Shown here: one piece after another, positions 16,946 through 24,286 of the stretch
How positions within the stretch are numbered: the first letter of the stretch is position 1
Layout: each line of letters begins with the position of its first letter
DNA from: Clostridia bacterium
GTDB lineage: Bacteria; Bacillota; Clostridia; Lachnospirales; Lachnospiraceae
Assembly (NCBI GenBank): GCA_910574835.1
Contig: CAJTDE010000007.1
Span: forward strand, 61,211-125,210
Direction of reading: 5' to 3'
DNA length: 64,000 nucleotides
Program-made: the position numbers and the translations under genes
The notes under the pieces: generated by a model
What the model was told of the DNA's origin: nothing
The model's database searches: none
What the model saw: only the letters and a program-made list of their open reading frames with translations

Positions 16946-17863
16946 TTAAATCTCCAAAGGAAAAAGCAACATAAATGCAGTTCCTTTTCCCGGAAAACTT
17001 TCAACTGTTATGCTTCCACCCATCTTTTCTACAAGCTGATGGACAATAGAAAGACCAAGACCGCTGCCTTTTTCAGACCGGCCTTTATCACACTTATAAA
17101 GCCGTTCAAAAATGTGTTTCAAATCTTCTTTCTCAATTCCCACTCCATTATCCGCCAGTAGCAGCTCCATGTTATTTTCCTTCTTTGACAGGACAATTTT
17201 GATTTTGTCCGCATGGCTGTGAGCGATTACATTTTGAATGAGATTATTGATGATCCTCATATAGCTGTCCATATCCAGTCTTACCCAGACAGGCTGTTCA
17301 GGAATATCAATATCATAATCAACCTGTTTATCCTCAAAAATCGGTATCCAGTCAATCAGGATATTTCTTGTCAGCTCTGCGGCCTCAACAGGCTGGATTT
17401 CCAAAGCGAACTCGTCGGAATTTAACTTGAACCAGTCAAAGAGTACATCAATATATTCTTTCAAATCATGGGCTTTCCGGCGGGCGGTTTCAATATAATC
17501 ATCCCGGTCTTTTCCTGTGACCAGTCCTTTGTGTGCAGCATCAAGATACCCAATCAGAGTGGTAAGGGGCGTCCGAACATCGTGAGAAAGGCTCGTCATA
17601 AGCTGGCGGTTGGTTTCTTCTGTCTGCCGGACAATCGAAAGTCTGCTTTCATAGGCCACAACGATCTCATTGATTTCATAGGCAAGAGGTGCGGTCAGTT
17701 CATTTGTTGCAGACAAAATACGCCGATTGCCATTTCCATTTTTCACATCAACCAGAGCGTCGGTCATTTCTGCTATTTGCTTTTTTACGCGCCGAACGAG
17801 AACGATGGAAGTCAACACAGCCACAACAGCAATCACAATGGACAAGAAAACGATGATTTCCAT
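16946..17863 (-). CDS. Sensor histidine kinase
   Basis: Membrane sensor of a two-component pair. A single N-terminal helix (IIVFLSIVIAVVAVLTSIVL) is followed by a HAMP-like stretch, then HisKA with the phospho-acceptor in SLSHDVRTPLT near residue 95, and a HATPase domain with N-box NNLIQNVIAHS, G1 ADNGVGI and G2 GSGLGLSI. It has one helix and essentially no extracellular domain, so the signal may come through the transporter, as in Bce-type systems. It ends 135 bases from the exporter operon and starts 5 bases after the response regulator. Confidence 0.92.
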   Translation of the reverse strand: MEIIVFLSIVIAVVAVLTSIVLVRRVKKQIAEMTDALVDVKNGNGNRRILSATNELTAPLAYEINEIVVAYESRLSIVRQTEETNRQLMTSLSHDVRTPLTTLIGYLDAAHKGLVTGKDRDDYIETARRKAHDLKEYIDVLFDWFKLNSDEFALEIQPVEAAELTRNILIDWIPIFEDKQVDYDIDIPEQPVWVRLDMDSYMRIINNLIQNVIAHSHADKIKIVLSKKENNMELLLADNGVGIEKEDLKHIFERLYKCDKGRSEKGSGLGLSIVHQLVEKMGGSITVESFPGKGTAFMLLFPLEI

Positions 17864-17868
17864 GCTGG

Positions 17869-18561
17869 CTACACCTCCTTATTAAAGCGGTAGCCAATCC
17901 CTTTGACCGTTTGGATATACTTTGGACTGGAAGGATTGACTTCTAATTTTTTACGAAGCCGACTGATAATCGCCATAATGTTACTGTCATCATAGAAATA
18001 TTCTTCGCCCCATACTTCCTCATAAATCTGCTGTTTTGTCAAAATTTTTCCTTGATGCTTTGCACAGTACAGGAGCAGATCAAATTCCTTTGGCGGAAGT
18101 TCAAAAGTGCCGTTTTCCGTAGTGACAGAACGATTTTCAAGGTCAATTTGCAATCCGTCAAAATCCAGTTTTTGCATGGCTCCGGCTTGCTGATTAAAGC
18201 GGGTGTAGCGGCGAATGAGGGACGCAATACGGGCAATCAGTTCGTCCATATCAAACGGCTTTGTCAGATAATCGTCCGCACCGGCCCGTAACCCCCGCAC
18301 TTTAGAAGCACTGTCATTTTTGGATGTGAACATCAAAATCGGCAGGCTGTTTTCTTTGCGGATTTCTTCCAGCGTTTCAAAGCCATCCATACCGGGCATC
18401 ATCACATCCAGCACCACAAGCTGATATTTCTGCTCTTTTAATTTCTGCAATCCTTCTTTTCCGGTATTACAAAAATCGGCTTCTATATGTTCTGATTGTA
18501 CGCTGCGTTTAATCAAAGCGCACAGTTCTCTGTCATCATCTATAATCAAAATTTTATTCAT
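17869..18561 (-). CDS. OmpR-family response regulator
   Basis: Cytoplasmic partner of the kinase. Receiver domain: ILIIDDDRELC (acidic pocket), phospho-acceptor VVLDVMMPGMDG near residue 51, and Lys in YLTKPFD. The C-terminal winged helix contains LPPKEFDLLLYC ... ILTKQQIYEEVWG ... VKGIGYRF. Start at ATG 18561 after GGAG; the frame extends upstream but that part lies inside the preceding HTH gene. Likely binds the four 11-bp GCAAGGTT repeats at 16851-16891 and so controls the exporter operon. Confidence 0.93.
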   Translation of the reverse strand: MNKILIIDDDRELCALIKRSVQSEHIEADFCNTGKEGLQKLKEQKYQLVVLDVMMPGMDGFETLEEIRKENSLPILMFTSKNDSASKVRGLRAGADDYLTKPFDMDELIARIASLIRRYTRFNQQAGAMQKLDFDGLQIDLENRSVTTENGTFELPPKEFDLLLYCAKHQGKILTKQQIYEEVWGEEYFYDDSNIMAIISRLRKKLEVNPSSPKYIQTVKGIGYRFNKEV

Positions 18562-18742
18562 GGCGCAACTCCTTCCCTTGTCTTGTCCGCCCATCAATCG
18601 GCTTCTCCGCAGTTTTAGGGATCAGCCAAACACCGGCCATTTTTACAGCGCCGGGGATACGCCCTCCAGCGCAATAATAATTTACCCTACGAGGTGTCAC
18701 GCCCCACTTTTCGGCGGCCTCTTTCAATGTCATATAGTCCAT
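18554..18742 (-). CDS. Small excisionase-like HTH protein, 62 aa
   Basis: Reads MDYMTLKEAAEKWGVTPRRV then NYYCAGGRIPGAVKMAGVWL and IPKTAEKP. This is a MerR/excisionase-type winged helix (EAAEKWGVTPRRV recognition helix; GVWLIP wing). It is the first gene of the operon with the response regulator, overlapping its start by 8 bases, with GGAGG 6 bases from its ATG and a promoter at 18763-18791. A close relative at 29036 heads the sigma/anti-sigma operon, so the protein is likely a module-specific regulator rather than a true excisionase. Confidence 0.8.
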   Translation of the reverse strand: MDYMTLKEAAEKWGVTPRRVNYYCAGGRIPGAVKMAGVWLIPKTAEKPIDGRTRQGKELRHE

Positions 18743-18762
18743 TTCGCACCTCCACAGGATAT

Positions 18763-18791
18763 ATTATAGTTCTCTACCTCGAATAATACAA
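18763..18791 (-). promoter_or_regulatory. Promoter of the HTH-RR-HK operon
   Basis: Minus strand TTGTAT (18786-18791), 17-base spacer, perfect TATAAT (18763-18768), 21 bases upstream of the first gene. Confidence 0.7.
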
Positions 18792-18845
18792 GTTAGAGCC
18801 TACACGGATGCGAAATAAAATACTACTTAATGTAAAATTTCATTA

Positions 18846-18898
18846 CATTCTCATAATCTAACACGAAATGTAGAATGATATAGGGTGATATGAGAATG
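18846..18898 (+). promoter_or_regulatory. Inverted-repeat operator at the XRE regulator start
   Basis: CATTCTCATA (18846-18855) and its reverse complement TATGAGAATG (18889-18898, overlapping the start codon) flank the promoter region; a TAGAAT -10 candidate is at 18871. The same pattern, less perfect, lies before the truncated paralogue at 10638. Suggests autorepression. Confidence 0.5.
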
Positions 18899-19252
18899 AA
18901 CCAAGATGAAAGAAGGTTTGACTTTCACGGCCTCGGGGCGGCTCTCAAAAGAGCCAGAGAAGAAAAGGGCTGGACACAAGCCTATGTTGCGGAATTAGTA
19001 GACCGTGACTCCCGTACCATTATGAATATTGAGAACAAAGGTCAGTATCCCAGCTTCGACCTTTTTGTTAAACTCATTACCATGTTTGATGTCTCAGTTG
19101 ACCAGTTTATTCATGCGGACGGAGGGGCACAGACAAGTTCTTGCAGAAAACACATTGATGTGCTCCTAAATTCTATGAATGAAAAAGAGCTTGTCGTGAT
19201 AGAAGCCACAGCCGAGGGCATTAAGAAAGCCAGAGAAACGGAGGATGCGTAA
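18896..19252 (+). CDS. XRE-family transcriptional regulator
   Basis: A 118-aa DNA-binding protein. Residues ~10-65 form the HTH: LGAALKRAREEKGWTQAYVA, RDSRTIMNIENKGQYPSF, LITMFDVSVDQF. The rest is a short helical tail (MNEKELVVIEATAEGIKKAR). The family is common in Clostridia integrative elements, where it acts near the element's regulatory module. ATG at 18896 is preferred because AGGGTG is 8 bases upstream; ATG at 18890 is also in frame. It overlaps its own putative operator and has a truncated, inverted paralogue at 10465-10638. Confidence 0.85.
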   Translation: MNQDERRFDFHGLGAALKRAREEKGWTQAYVAELVDRDSRTIMNIENKGQYPSFDLFVKLITMFDVSVDQFIHADGGAQTSSCRKHIDVLLNSMNEKELVVIEATAEGIKKARETEDA

Positions 19253-19390
19253 GAAAGCATGACCTCCGTTTTTTGCGCCATGTAGCGGGTGCGCACGAAA
19301 TGGCAAGCAGGGCAGGTGTGGCCACACCTGCTATTTTCTTGTGCCGCTGGCCCTGCGAAAATGCTTGTTGGGGAGCTCCCCAAACCCGCA

Positions 19391-19419
19391 GGACTTCGGG
19401 ACAAAGTGTCCCAAAGTCC
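19391..19419. repeat. GACA-palindrome, copy 2
   Basis: Core CTTCGGGACAAAGTGTCCCA with flanks extending to a GGACTT/AAGTCC pairing. It lies between the XRE gene and the relaxase fragment. Confidence 0.75.
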
Positions 19420-19451
19420 CGGACGCTTACGCTTATTGTCTGCGGCCCGGG

Positions 19452-19769
19452 CTATCGCTCCGGGGCCTTATTTTCCCGCCCGTCCGTGTGGCCGAGCAGA
19501 TGGTCAATGTTCGCCTTGACCGCCACGGCCTGCCGCATATCCGCCTGGGCCTTGCGGTACTTTGCATAAAGGGCCTTTTTCTTTTCCGCCAGCTCCCGGC
19601 GGGTCTTTTTCATATCCGCTATTTTGGGAAGTTTCTCCCCGTTTAAGAGTTTGTTCAATGCCGCTTTCGCCGCCCGGTAGCTGGCAAGCTCCGCCTCGTG
19701 CTGGGCAAGATATTTTTTACTGTACCGGGCCGCCTTATAGCCATCAAACACAGGCCGGGTCTTGGCATA
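19452..19769 (-). pseudogene. C-terminal fragment of a mobilisation relaxase
   Basis: In-frame sequence YAKTRPVFDGYKAARYSKKY, LAQHEAELASYRAAKAALNK ... KIADMKKTRRELAEKKKALY ... KANIDHLLGH to a stop at 19452. It is strongly helical and basic and matches in style the C-terminal coiled region of relaxases from Tn1549/CTn-type conjugative elements. The catalytic N-terminal part is absent; upstream sequence changes character at about 19770. Evidence that a conjugative element once spanned this region, on the opposite strand to the recombinase. Confidence 0.6.
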
Positions 19770-19835
19770 TGTTATTATTTGAACGACTATATATTTCATG
19801 CTTCTGACTATTTAATTTCGTATTACTTTGCTGAC

Positions 19836-19864
19836 TTGACAACAAAGAGAAAACTGGTTACAAT
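19836..19864 (+). promoter_or_regulatory. Promoter of the MATE/KTR/acetyltransferase operon
   Basis: TTGACA (19836-19841), 17-base spacer, TACAAT (19859-19864). Near-consensus and 317 bases upstream of the MATE start, leaving a long leader that carries a small ORF and several hairpins. Confidence 0.8.
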
Positions 19865-19897
19865 AAATCTGATATAACTATGCAAGAGGTGAGTACG

Positions 19898-19990
19898 ATG
19901 TTGTTCGGAAAATTTTGTATTGACTTCGGCTCCACACAAGTTTATACCACGAAACATTGTGCGGAGCCTTTTCGGAAAGTTGATCTATAA
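19898..19990 (+). CDS. Leader peptide of the attenuator, 30 aa
   Basis: ATG at 19898 (after AAGAGGTGAG) opens a 30-codon frame MLFGKFCIDFGSTQVYTTKH followed by CAEPFRKVDL and a stop. A strong hairpin (GGCTCC-CACAA at 19928 with TTGTG-GGAGCC at 19957) lies inside the frame, so ribosome position would decide its folding. This is the layout of leader peptides that govern resistance genes by ribosome stalling. Function inferred from architecture only. Confidence 0.6.
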   Translation: MLFGKFCIDFGSTQVYTTKHCAEPFRKVDL

Positions 19991-20000
19991 AGCGGAAAGG

Positions 20001-20031
20001 CCAAGGCAGAGATAGACTGTCTTTGGTTTTT
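20001..20031 (+). terminator. Leader hairpin followed by T-run
   Basis: CCAAGGCAG (20001-20009) pairs with CTGTCTTTGG (20017-20026) with one bulge and is followed by TTTTTAT. First of the terminator-like structures in the leader, just past the leader-peptide stop. Confidence 0.5.
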
Positions 20032-20072
20032 ATACCCTTTTACCGGATCAACGATAGATAATTGACTGTTTA

Positions 20073-20106
20073 GGCCACAGACAATGTTTTGTTTGTGGCC
20101 TTTTGT
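20073..20106 (+). terminator. Leader terminator 2
   Basis: GGCCACAGACA/TGTTTGTGGCC forms an 11-bp stem followed by TTTTG. A terminator upstream of the MATE gene implies default termination and regulated read-through. Confidence 0.75.
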
Positions 20107-20131
20107 TATGCTCATTTATAAGTGACTATGC

Positions 20132-20166
20132 AAAGGGCGCACGATATAGTGTGCCCTTTCTTTTTT
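20132..20166 (+). terminator. Leader terminator 3, adjacent to the MATE ribosome binding site
   Basis: AAAGGGCGCAC/GTGTGCCCTTT is an 11-bp stem with a six-base loop, followed by CTTTTTT. It ends two bases before GGGAGG of the MATE gene. Very strong intrinsic-terminator geometry. Confidence 0.8.
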
Positions 20167-20180
20167 GGGAGGAAATAAAT

Positions 20181-21560
20181 ATGACTGAAGAACATAGTTT
20201 GTTGACCGGGAGTGTACCAAAAAAGCTGGCCGTTTTTGCTTTCCCGTTGCTTTTAGCAAATATACTGCAATCTTTCTATAATGTAGTAGATATGCTTGTA
20301 ATCGGCCAGATTGTTGGTGATACGGGCCTTGCGGCCATTGGAAACGCTTCTAAATTGTACTATATCATCACATCAATTTGTATTGGTATGACGATGGGCG
20401 GAGCCGTGTTGATTGCTCAATATAAAGGGGCAGACGATAAAAAGGGGCAGGCGGAGTCCTTTCAAATGCTGGCCTTGCTCTCGCTGGTATCTTCTTTACT
20501 TGTGACTATTGTGAGTTTGGTAACCTACCAGCCGTTATTCAAGATGTTAAATGTTCCAGCAGACGCATATCAAGATGCCTGCGACTATATGAAAATCATT
20601 TGCTGTGGGACTGTGTTCGTCTTTGGGTATAATGCTGTCTGCTCTGTGCTCAAGGGGTTGGGGGATTCTAAATCTCCACTCTATTTTGTGGGAATTGCTA
20701 CCGTCATCAATATTGTTTTAGACATTATCTTGGTGGGCCCTTTAGGAATGGGAACGGCAGGGGCGGCTTATGCAACGATTACCGCACAAGGAATTTCCTT
20801 TGTGATTTCTCTATTCTATTTGAAGCGGCACAAGATATTTTTCTCTATGGGAAATCATAGAAAGTTTACGCTTCAATGGGATAAGCTGGCCGCCATCGTG
20901 AAAGTCGGCCTGCCCACAGCGATCCAGATGGTCGTAGTCAATACTGCCTATCTGCTTGTGGCGGGAATGCTCAATCAGTTTGGTACTGCCGTGTCTGCTG
21001 CATCAAATGTAGGTTTGCAAATTAACACCTTTGCTGGTATGCCCTGCTGGGCTATTGGACAGGCAGTAACAGCGATGGTCGGCCAATGTATGGGGGCTGG
21101 ACAAATTGAGCGCACTCGAAAGGTAGTAAAAATCAGTTTAGTGATGAATGTTGCCGTAACGCTCGTTGTCGTAATTTGCGTACAGCTTTTTGCAGAACCA
21201 TTGATTTTACTTTTCGGTAGTACCAGCCCGGAAGTAATAAACGATGGAGTTTACTATCTGCGTGTCTGTTGCAGTATAAATAGCTTGATTTATGCCGCTA
21301 TGTACACTTTGGATTCCTTTGCTATTGGTGTCGGTGCGGCAAATATCGCTATGATTAACGCTTTACTGGACGCAGTTATTATGCGTTTGCCTGTGAGTTG
21401 GCTCTTGGCTTTTGCACTTAATATGGGGGTTTCTGGCATTTATTACGGCCAGGCGCTTTCGCCAGTCTTGCCTGCTATTGTAGGCTTACTCTATTTCATG
21501 AGTAGAAAATGGGAACACAAAACGCTTATTCAATCAAACCACAAGGAGGGAAGTCTTTAA
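20181..21560 (+). CDS. MATE-family multidrug exporter
   Basis: Cation-coupled multidrug efflux protein of the NorM/DinF superfamily, 459 aa, about 12 membrane helices. Recognisable blocks: LLTGSVPKKLAVFAFPLLLA at the N-terminus, NVVDMLVIGQIVGDTGLAAI in helix 2, GMTMGGAVLIAQYKGADDKK, and in the second half PTAIQMVVVNTAYLLVAGML. The start is ATG 20181 with GGGAGG; the frame extends upstream but that part is the terminator leader. Its stop shares a base with the next gene's ATG. With the acetyltransferase downstream this looks like a drug-resistance operon; the substrate is not evident. Confidence 0.9.
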   Translation: MTEEHSLLTGSVPKKLAVFAFPLLLANILQSFYNVVDMLVIGQIVGDTGLAAIGNASKLYYIITSICIGMTMGGAVLIAQYKGADDKKGQAESFQMLALLSLVSSLLVTIVSLVTYQPLFKMLNVPADAYQDACDYMKIICCGTVFVFGYNAVCSVLKGLGDSKSPLYFVGIATVINIVLDIILVGPLGMGTAGAAYATITAQGISFVISLFYLKRHKIFFSMGNHRKFTLQWDKLAAIVKVGLPTAIQMVVVNTAYLLVAGMLNQFGTAVSAASNVGLQINTFAGMPCWAIGQAVTAMVGQCMGAGQIERTRKVVKISLVMNVAVTLVVVICVQLFAEPLILLFGSTSPEVINDGVYYLRVCCSINSLIYAAMYTLDSFAIGVGAANIAMINALLDAVIMRLPVSWLLAFALNMGVSGIYYGQALSPVLPAIVGLLYFMSRKWEHKTLIQSNHKEGSL

Positions 21561-21757
21561 TGAATCGAATGGTATGGCTTCTATGTCCTATATGTAGAAA
21601 TAAGACCAGACTTAAAGTGCGTCAAGATACAGAGCTCATCAATTTTCCTCTGTATTGCCCGAAATGCAAGCAGGAGACTTTAGTGAATGTCAAGAAAACA
21701 AACCTATCTGTTATTCGTATGAGTAACTTGATTTCTGAGGAGGATAGCAATTCATGA
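21560..21757 (+). CDS. Cysteine-rich KTR-domain protein, 65 aa
   Basis: Zinc-ribbon microprotein: [18 protein letters not shown] and then [11 protein letters not shown], i.e. two CPxC knuckles with the KTR motif just after the first. Such proteins are repeatedly found next to resistance genes in Clostridia conjugative elements; their biochemical role is not established. The ATG overlaps the MATE stop by one base, and the stop overlaps the ATG of the acetyltransferase, so the three genes are tightly coupled. Confidence 0.85.
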   Translation: MNRMVWLLCPICRNKTRLKVRQDTELINFPLYCPKCKQETLVNVKKTNLSVIRMSNLISEEDSNS

Positions 21758-22380
21758 TGGACAAGCAAAAAATTTATCCCCGGTCAAAAGATCGGGAAAC
21801 CGTATATTTGAAAAATGTTATTATCGATCCCAGCATCATTGTGGGCGACTACACCATGTATAACGACTTTGTAAATGATCCTGTTGATTTTCAAAAGAAT
21901 AATGTTCTTTACCATTATCCTATTAACCATGACAGGCTGATTATCGGTAAGTTTTGCTCTATCGCCTGTGGCGCTCGTTTCTTGTTCAATAGCGCCAACC
22001 ATAGCATGACTTCACTTGCGACTTATCCGTTTCCCATTTTCTTTGAGGAATGGGGACTTGATGTTAGCCAAATAACCGAGGCATGGGACAACAAAGGGGA
22101 TATTGTTGTTGGAAATGATGTTTGGATTGGATATGAGGCCGCAATCTTCGCTGGAGTTACCATAGGGGACGGTGCTATTATTGGCACCAGAGCTGTTGTA
22201 ACAAAAGATGTCCCGCCTTATACCATTGTGGGCGGCGTTCCAGCTAAACCTATCCGAAAACGCTTTTCCGATGAAACTATTTCGGCGTTGCTGACAGAAC
22301 GATGGTGGGACTGGCCGGAAGAAAAAATTGCTCGTAATCTTGCGGCAATCCAATCGGGCCATGTCGATCAATTTAAGTAA
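21754..22380 (+). CDS. Xenobiotic O-acetyltransferase (Vat/CatB-like hexapeptide family)
   Basis: Left-handed beta-helix acetyltransferase, 208 aa. [16 protein letters not shown] and [19 protein letters not shown] are the N-terminal blocks of the streptogramin A (Vat) and chloramphenicol (CatB) acetyltransferases. The catalytic His is in [16 protein letters not shown], followed by hexapeptide repeats [19 protein letters not shown] and [17 protein letters not shown]. Expected reaction: acetyl transfer from acetyl-CoA to an antibiotic hydroxyl. Which drug cannot be told from sequence by eye. Third gene behind the attenuator leader. ATG at 21757 is an alternative start. Confidence 0.87.
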   Translation: MMDKQKIYPRSKDRETVYLKNVIIDPSIIVGDYTMYNDFVNDPVDFQKNNVLYHYPINHDRLIIGKFCSIACGARFLFNSANHSMTSLATYPFPIFFEEWGLDVSQITEAWDNKGDIVVGNDVWIGYEAAIFAGVTIGDGAIIGTRAVVTKDVPPYTIVGGVPAKPIRKRFSDETISALLTERWWDWPEEKIARNLAAIQSGHVDQFK

Positions 22381-22456
22381 ATATTGAAAAGAGCCAGACG
22401 CACAGACGCAGAGCCATCACAACAAAACCGTTGTTGATTGGCTTATGTTTCAAAGA

Positions 22457-22498
22457 AAACGGCGGTTTTGAGTTTTATCAAGCCGCCGTTTCTTTATG
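22457..22498 (+). terminator. Terminator of the resistance operon
   Basis: AAACGGCGGTTTTGA pairs with TCAAGCCGCCGTTT, followed by CTTTATG. It lies 77 bases past the acetyltransferase stop and resembles hairpins in the 13350-13907 element. Confidence 0.65.
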
Positions 22499-22815
22499 AG
22501 TATATAGTCTAACGGAGTACGGCGGCCCCCTTTGGAGGTGTCGCTGTGCTCTCGCTCATTTTCCATCCCCCTAACTTGTCAAAAAAAGCCCACCCGCCCC
22601 GCAGGATCAGTCTGGTGGTAAATATGCAATTTGGCAGTACATAAATGAATATATTACTTCGTGCGTCCGCATGGCTTTGTGTCATGCGGGAGTTTTTTGT
22701 TATCCGTACTTCGAGACAAAGTGTCCCGAGGTGCGGTGTAGCTCCCCGGGATGCCGCTCCCCGCCGCCCCCGTTTCGGTCACTCATTCACCCAACACCGA
22801 AACGGAGGTTTAATT
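22499..22815. other. Non-coding stretch of the integrative element
   Basis: No convincing gene. It contains a GC-rich tract, TTGTCAAAAAAAGCCCACCCG at 22577-22597 (layout shared with 13553-13585), the third GACA-palindrome and, from 22780, the leader of the sigma-factor gene with AACGGAGG. It may include an origin-of-transfer-like region; I see no proof. Confidence 0.35.
22708..22732. repeat. GACA-palindrome, copy 3
   Basis: Core ACTTCGAGACAAAGTGTCCC followed by GAGGT; 84 bases upstream of the element sigma-factor gene. Confidence 0.75.
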
Positions 22816-23226
22816 ATGACTACAATCAATCTGAAAGATTTTTATTATTGGTACACACAGGATCAGTTTATCGAGGTTTCTGACGAGGTGGCCGAGGTGT
22901 TTCTGGCCGATGGTCGTCACGAGATGGCCTACCAGCGGCGGCTCTCCCGGCACAAGGCGCAGTATTCTCTGGATTGTGAGGACGGGATTGAATATTCTGC
23001 CTGCCTGCACGAGCCCACGCCCCAGGAGCTCTTGGAGCGGATGGAGCTGTTCTGCCGTCTGTGGAACGCCCTCAATTCTCTGCCGGAGATCCAGGGCCGG
23101 AGGATCGACGCCCACATCATTCTCGGAAAGAGCGTCAAGGAAATTGCCGAGGCCGAGGGCGTACATGAGGAGTCTGTTCGGCAGTCCATCAAACGGGGCC
23201 TTGAGCGCATGAAAAAAATATTTTGA
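22816..23226 (+). CDS. Sigma-70-like factor of the integrative element, 136 aa
   Basis: Small sigma-factor-like regulator typical of Tn1549/CTn-type conjugative elements. N-terminus MTTINLKDFYYWYTQDQFIE matches the family's domain around EVSDEVAEVFLADGRHEMAY. The C-terminal HTH (region 4-like) reads RIDAHIILGKSVKEIAEAEG then VHEESVRQSIKRGLERMKK. Start at ATG 22816 with ACGGAGG. It heads the string sigma-hypothetical-DUF6870-recombinase and probably regulates element functions. Confidence 0.85.
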   Translation: MTTINLKDFYYWYTQDQFIEVSDEVAEVFLADGRHEMAYQRRLSRHKAQYSLDCEDGIEYSACLHEPTPQELLERMELFCRLWNALNSLPEIQGRRIDAHIILGKSVKEIAEAEGVHEESVRQSIKRGLERMKKIF

Positions 23227-23571
23227 TTTTTTCATTTTGCCCACTTGGAAATGGTGAAAAAATGTCTCGGTTTATGAGAGGAGGTTTTCTTTCTCCGCAG
23301 AACAACAGGAGCGGCCCCGAGCAACATACGGGGAGCCGGGCGGCGGGTGCGCTGTGACATCCTCCACGGAGGAACGAGCGAACAACACCAGCGCCGCAAA
23401 TGGGACGGGCTAACCCAGGGCCACGATCCGTCGCTGGACAGGCTGGCCGCCTGTCCCTCCGGGCCGCCCTCTTGCCTGCGTGGGAGCGTCGCCCCGAATA
23501 AAGTTGTCTTTGGACAGGTCAAGAAAATGAGGGCGGCGTTCCCTCAATTTTAGGAAAGCGAGGTACAGTCT
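23227..23571. other. 345-bp GC-rich gap in the element
   Basis: No protein-like frame recognised. Two hairpins are visible: CCCCG-AGCAACATA-CGGGG near 23317 and GGACAGG/CCTGTCC near 23436-23457. A ribosome binding site for the next gene (AAGCGAGG) ends the gap. Could be an untranslated leader or RNA of the element. Confidence 0.3.
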
Positions 23572-23775
23572 ATGAGTTACGATCCCGCAGAATTGGCGGC
23601 CCTGTTATCTGAACCGTGGAGCAACGGCACTTGCCGTGGCTATGTAATTATGGCGATGGAAAACTGCGGCTTTGCCGACCAGGACATCCGCCGTATCATG
23701 GCCGAGCTCTATGAGCTGTTCGATTTTGTATCTTTGAATGAGGCCGAGGCCCATTATCAGAAAAGCCCCTATTGA
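23572..23775 (+). CDS. Small protein of integrative elements, 67 aa, unknown function
   Basis: Reads MSYDPAELAALLSEPWSNGT, then CRGYVIMAMENCGFADQDIR and RIMAELYELFDFVSLNEAEA. Acidic, helical, with two cysteines and no membrane segment. Conserved-looking and always short; in this neighbourhood (after the sigma factor, before the DUF6870 gene) such ORFs are standard cargo of Clostridia conjugative elements. Function unknown to me. The stop codon overlaps the fourth GACA-palindrome. Confidence 0.65.
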   Translation: MSYDPAELAALLSEPWSNGTCRGYVIMAMENCGFADQDIRRIMAELYELFDFVSLNEAEAHYQKSPY

Positions 23776-23799
23776 CTTCGAGACAAAATGTCCCGAGAT
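23775..23799. repeat. GACA-palindrome, copy 4
   Basis: Core ACTTCGAGACAAAATGTCCC followed by GAGAT; it begins at the last base of the preceding stop codon. Confidence 0.75.
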
Positions 23800-23903
23800 G
23801 GAGTGAGGCAAGAGGGCGGCACCGTTGCTGGTGCCGTCCTCTTGCGTTTCCCCACTGTGAGCGGGAGGCGTTTTAACTCTGTTTTGGATAAGGAGGTTTT
23901 ACC

Positions 23904-24170
23904 GTGAGATTAACTGCACAGGAAATTGAACAAATGAAAAGCGTTGACATCGGCGCAGTAGATAAGGAAACCCTTGCAGACGCAAGCGGTTTTACTTTCG
24001 ATCCGATGCTCCCCAAGGAAACCCGGGCCCAGCGTATGTTGGAGCATTTCAAAAATCCGTATTGTTTCCGTTTGGGCGATATGGTGATTAAGCTGGAGTT
24101 TGCGGACGAGGGGCCCTCCCTCCAGGAACTGCTCACCACATTTTTTCTCCGGCAAAAAAGCGGGCTGTAA
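23904..24170 (+). CDS. DUF6870-like small protein, 88 aa
   Basis: GTG start after AAGGAGG. Reads MRLTAQEIEQMKSVDIGAVD, KETLADASGFTFDPMLPKET and RAQRMLEHFKNPYCFRLGDM. The phrase LADxSGFTFDxxLPKExRA..ML..xxNPYCFRxGD is a familiar pattern of short proteins encoded just before the serine recombinase in Tn1549/CTn-like elements. Soluble, no known catalytic motif. Co-oriented with the recombinase and 116 bases upstream of it, with the fifth GACA-palindrome between. Confidence 0.75.
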   Translation: MRLTAQEIEQMKSVDIGAVDKETLADASGFTFDPMLPKETRAQRMLEHFKNPYCFRLGDMVIKLEFADEGPSLQELLTTFFLRQKSGL

Positions 24171-24192
24171 CTTCGGTTGTGGCCCCTCTGCA

Positions 24193-24213
24193 ACTTCGAG
24201 ACAAAGTGTCCCA
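24193..24213. repeat. GACA-palindrome, copy 5
   Basis: ACTTCGAGACAAAGTGTCCC with a truncated right arm; 74 bases upstream of the recombinase start. Confidence 0.7.
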
Positions 24214-24286
24214 TACAAAGGCATCCTTGTTGTCCCTCCCCAGCAGAGGTATAATATAGATGTAATGTGATAGGGAAGGAGGACAA

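Noticed and set aside
19898..19990. Leader ORF as a toxin or antimicrobial peptide gene
   Set aside because: Overlaps an internal hairpin and is followed by stacked terminators before a resistance gene; leader-peptide function is simpler.
22646..23226. Longer start for the element sigma factor (193 aa)
   Set aside because: The extra N-terminus covers the GACA-palindrome and a GC-rich leader, while ATG 22816 has ACGGAGG at proper spacing.
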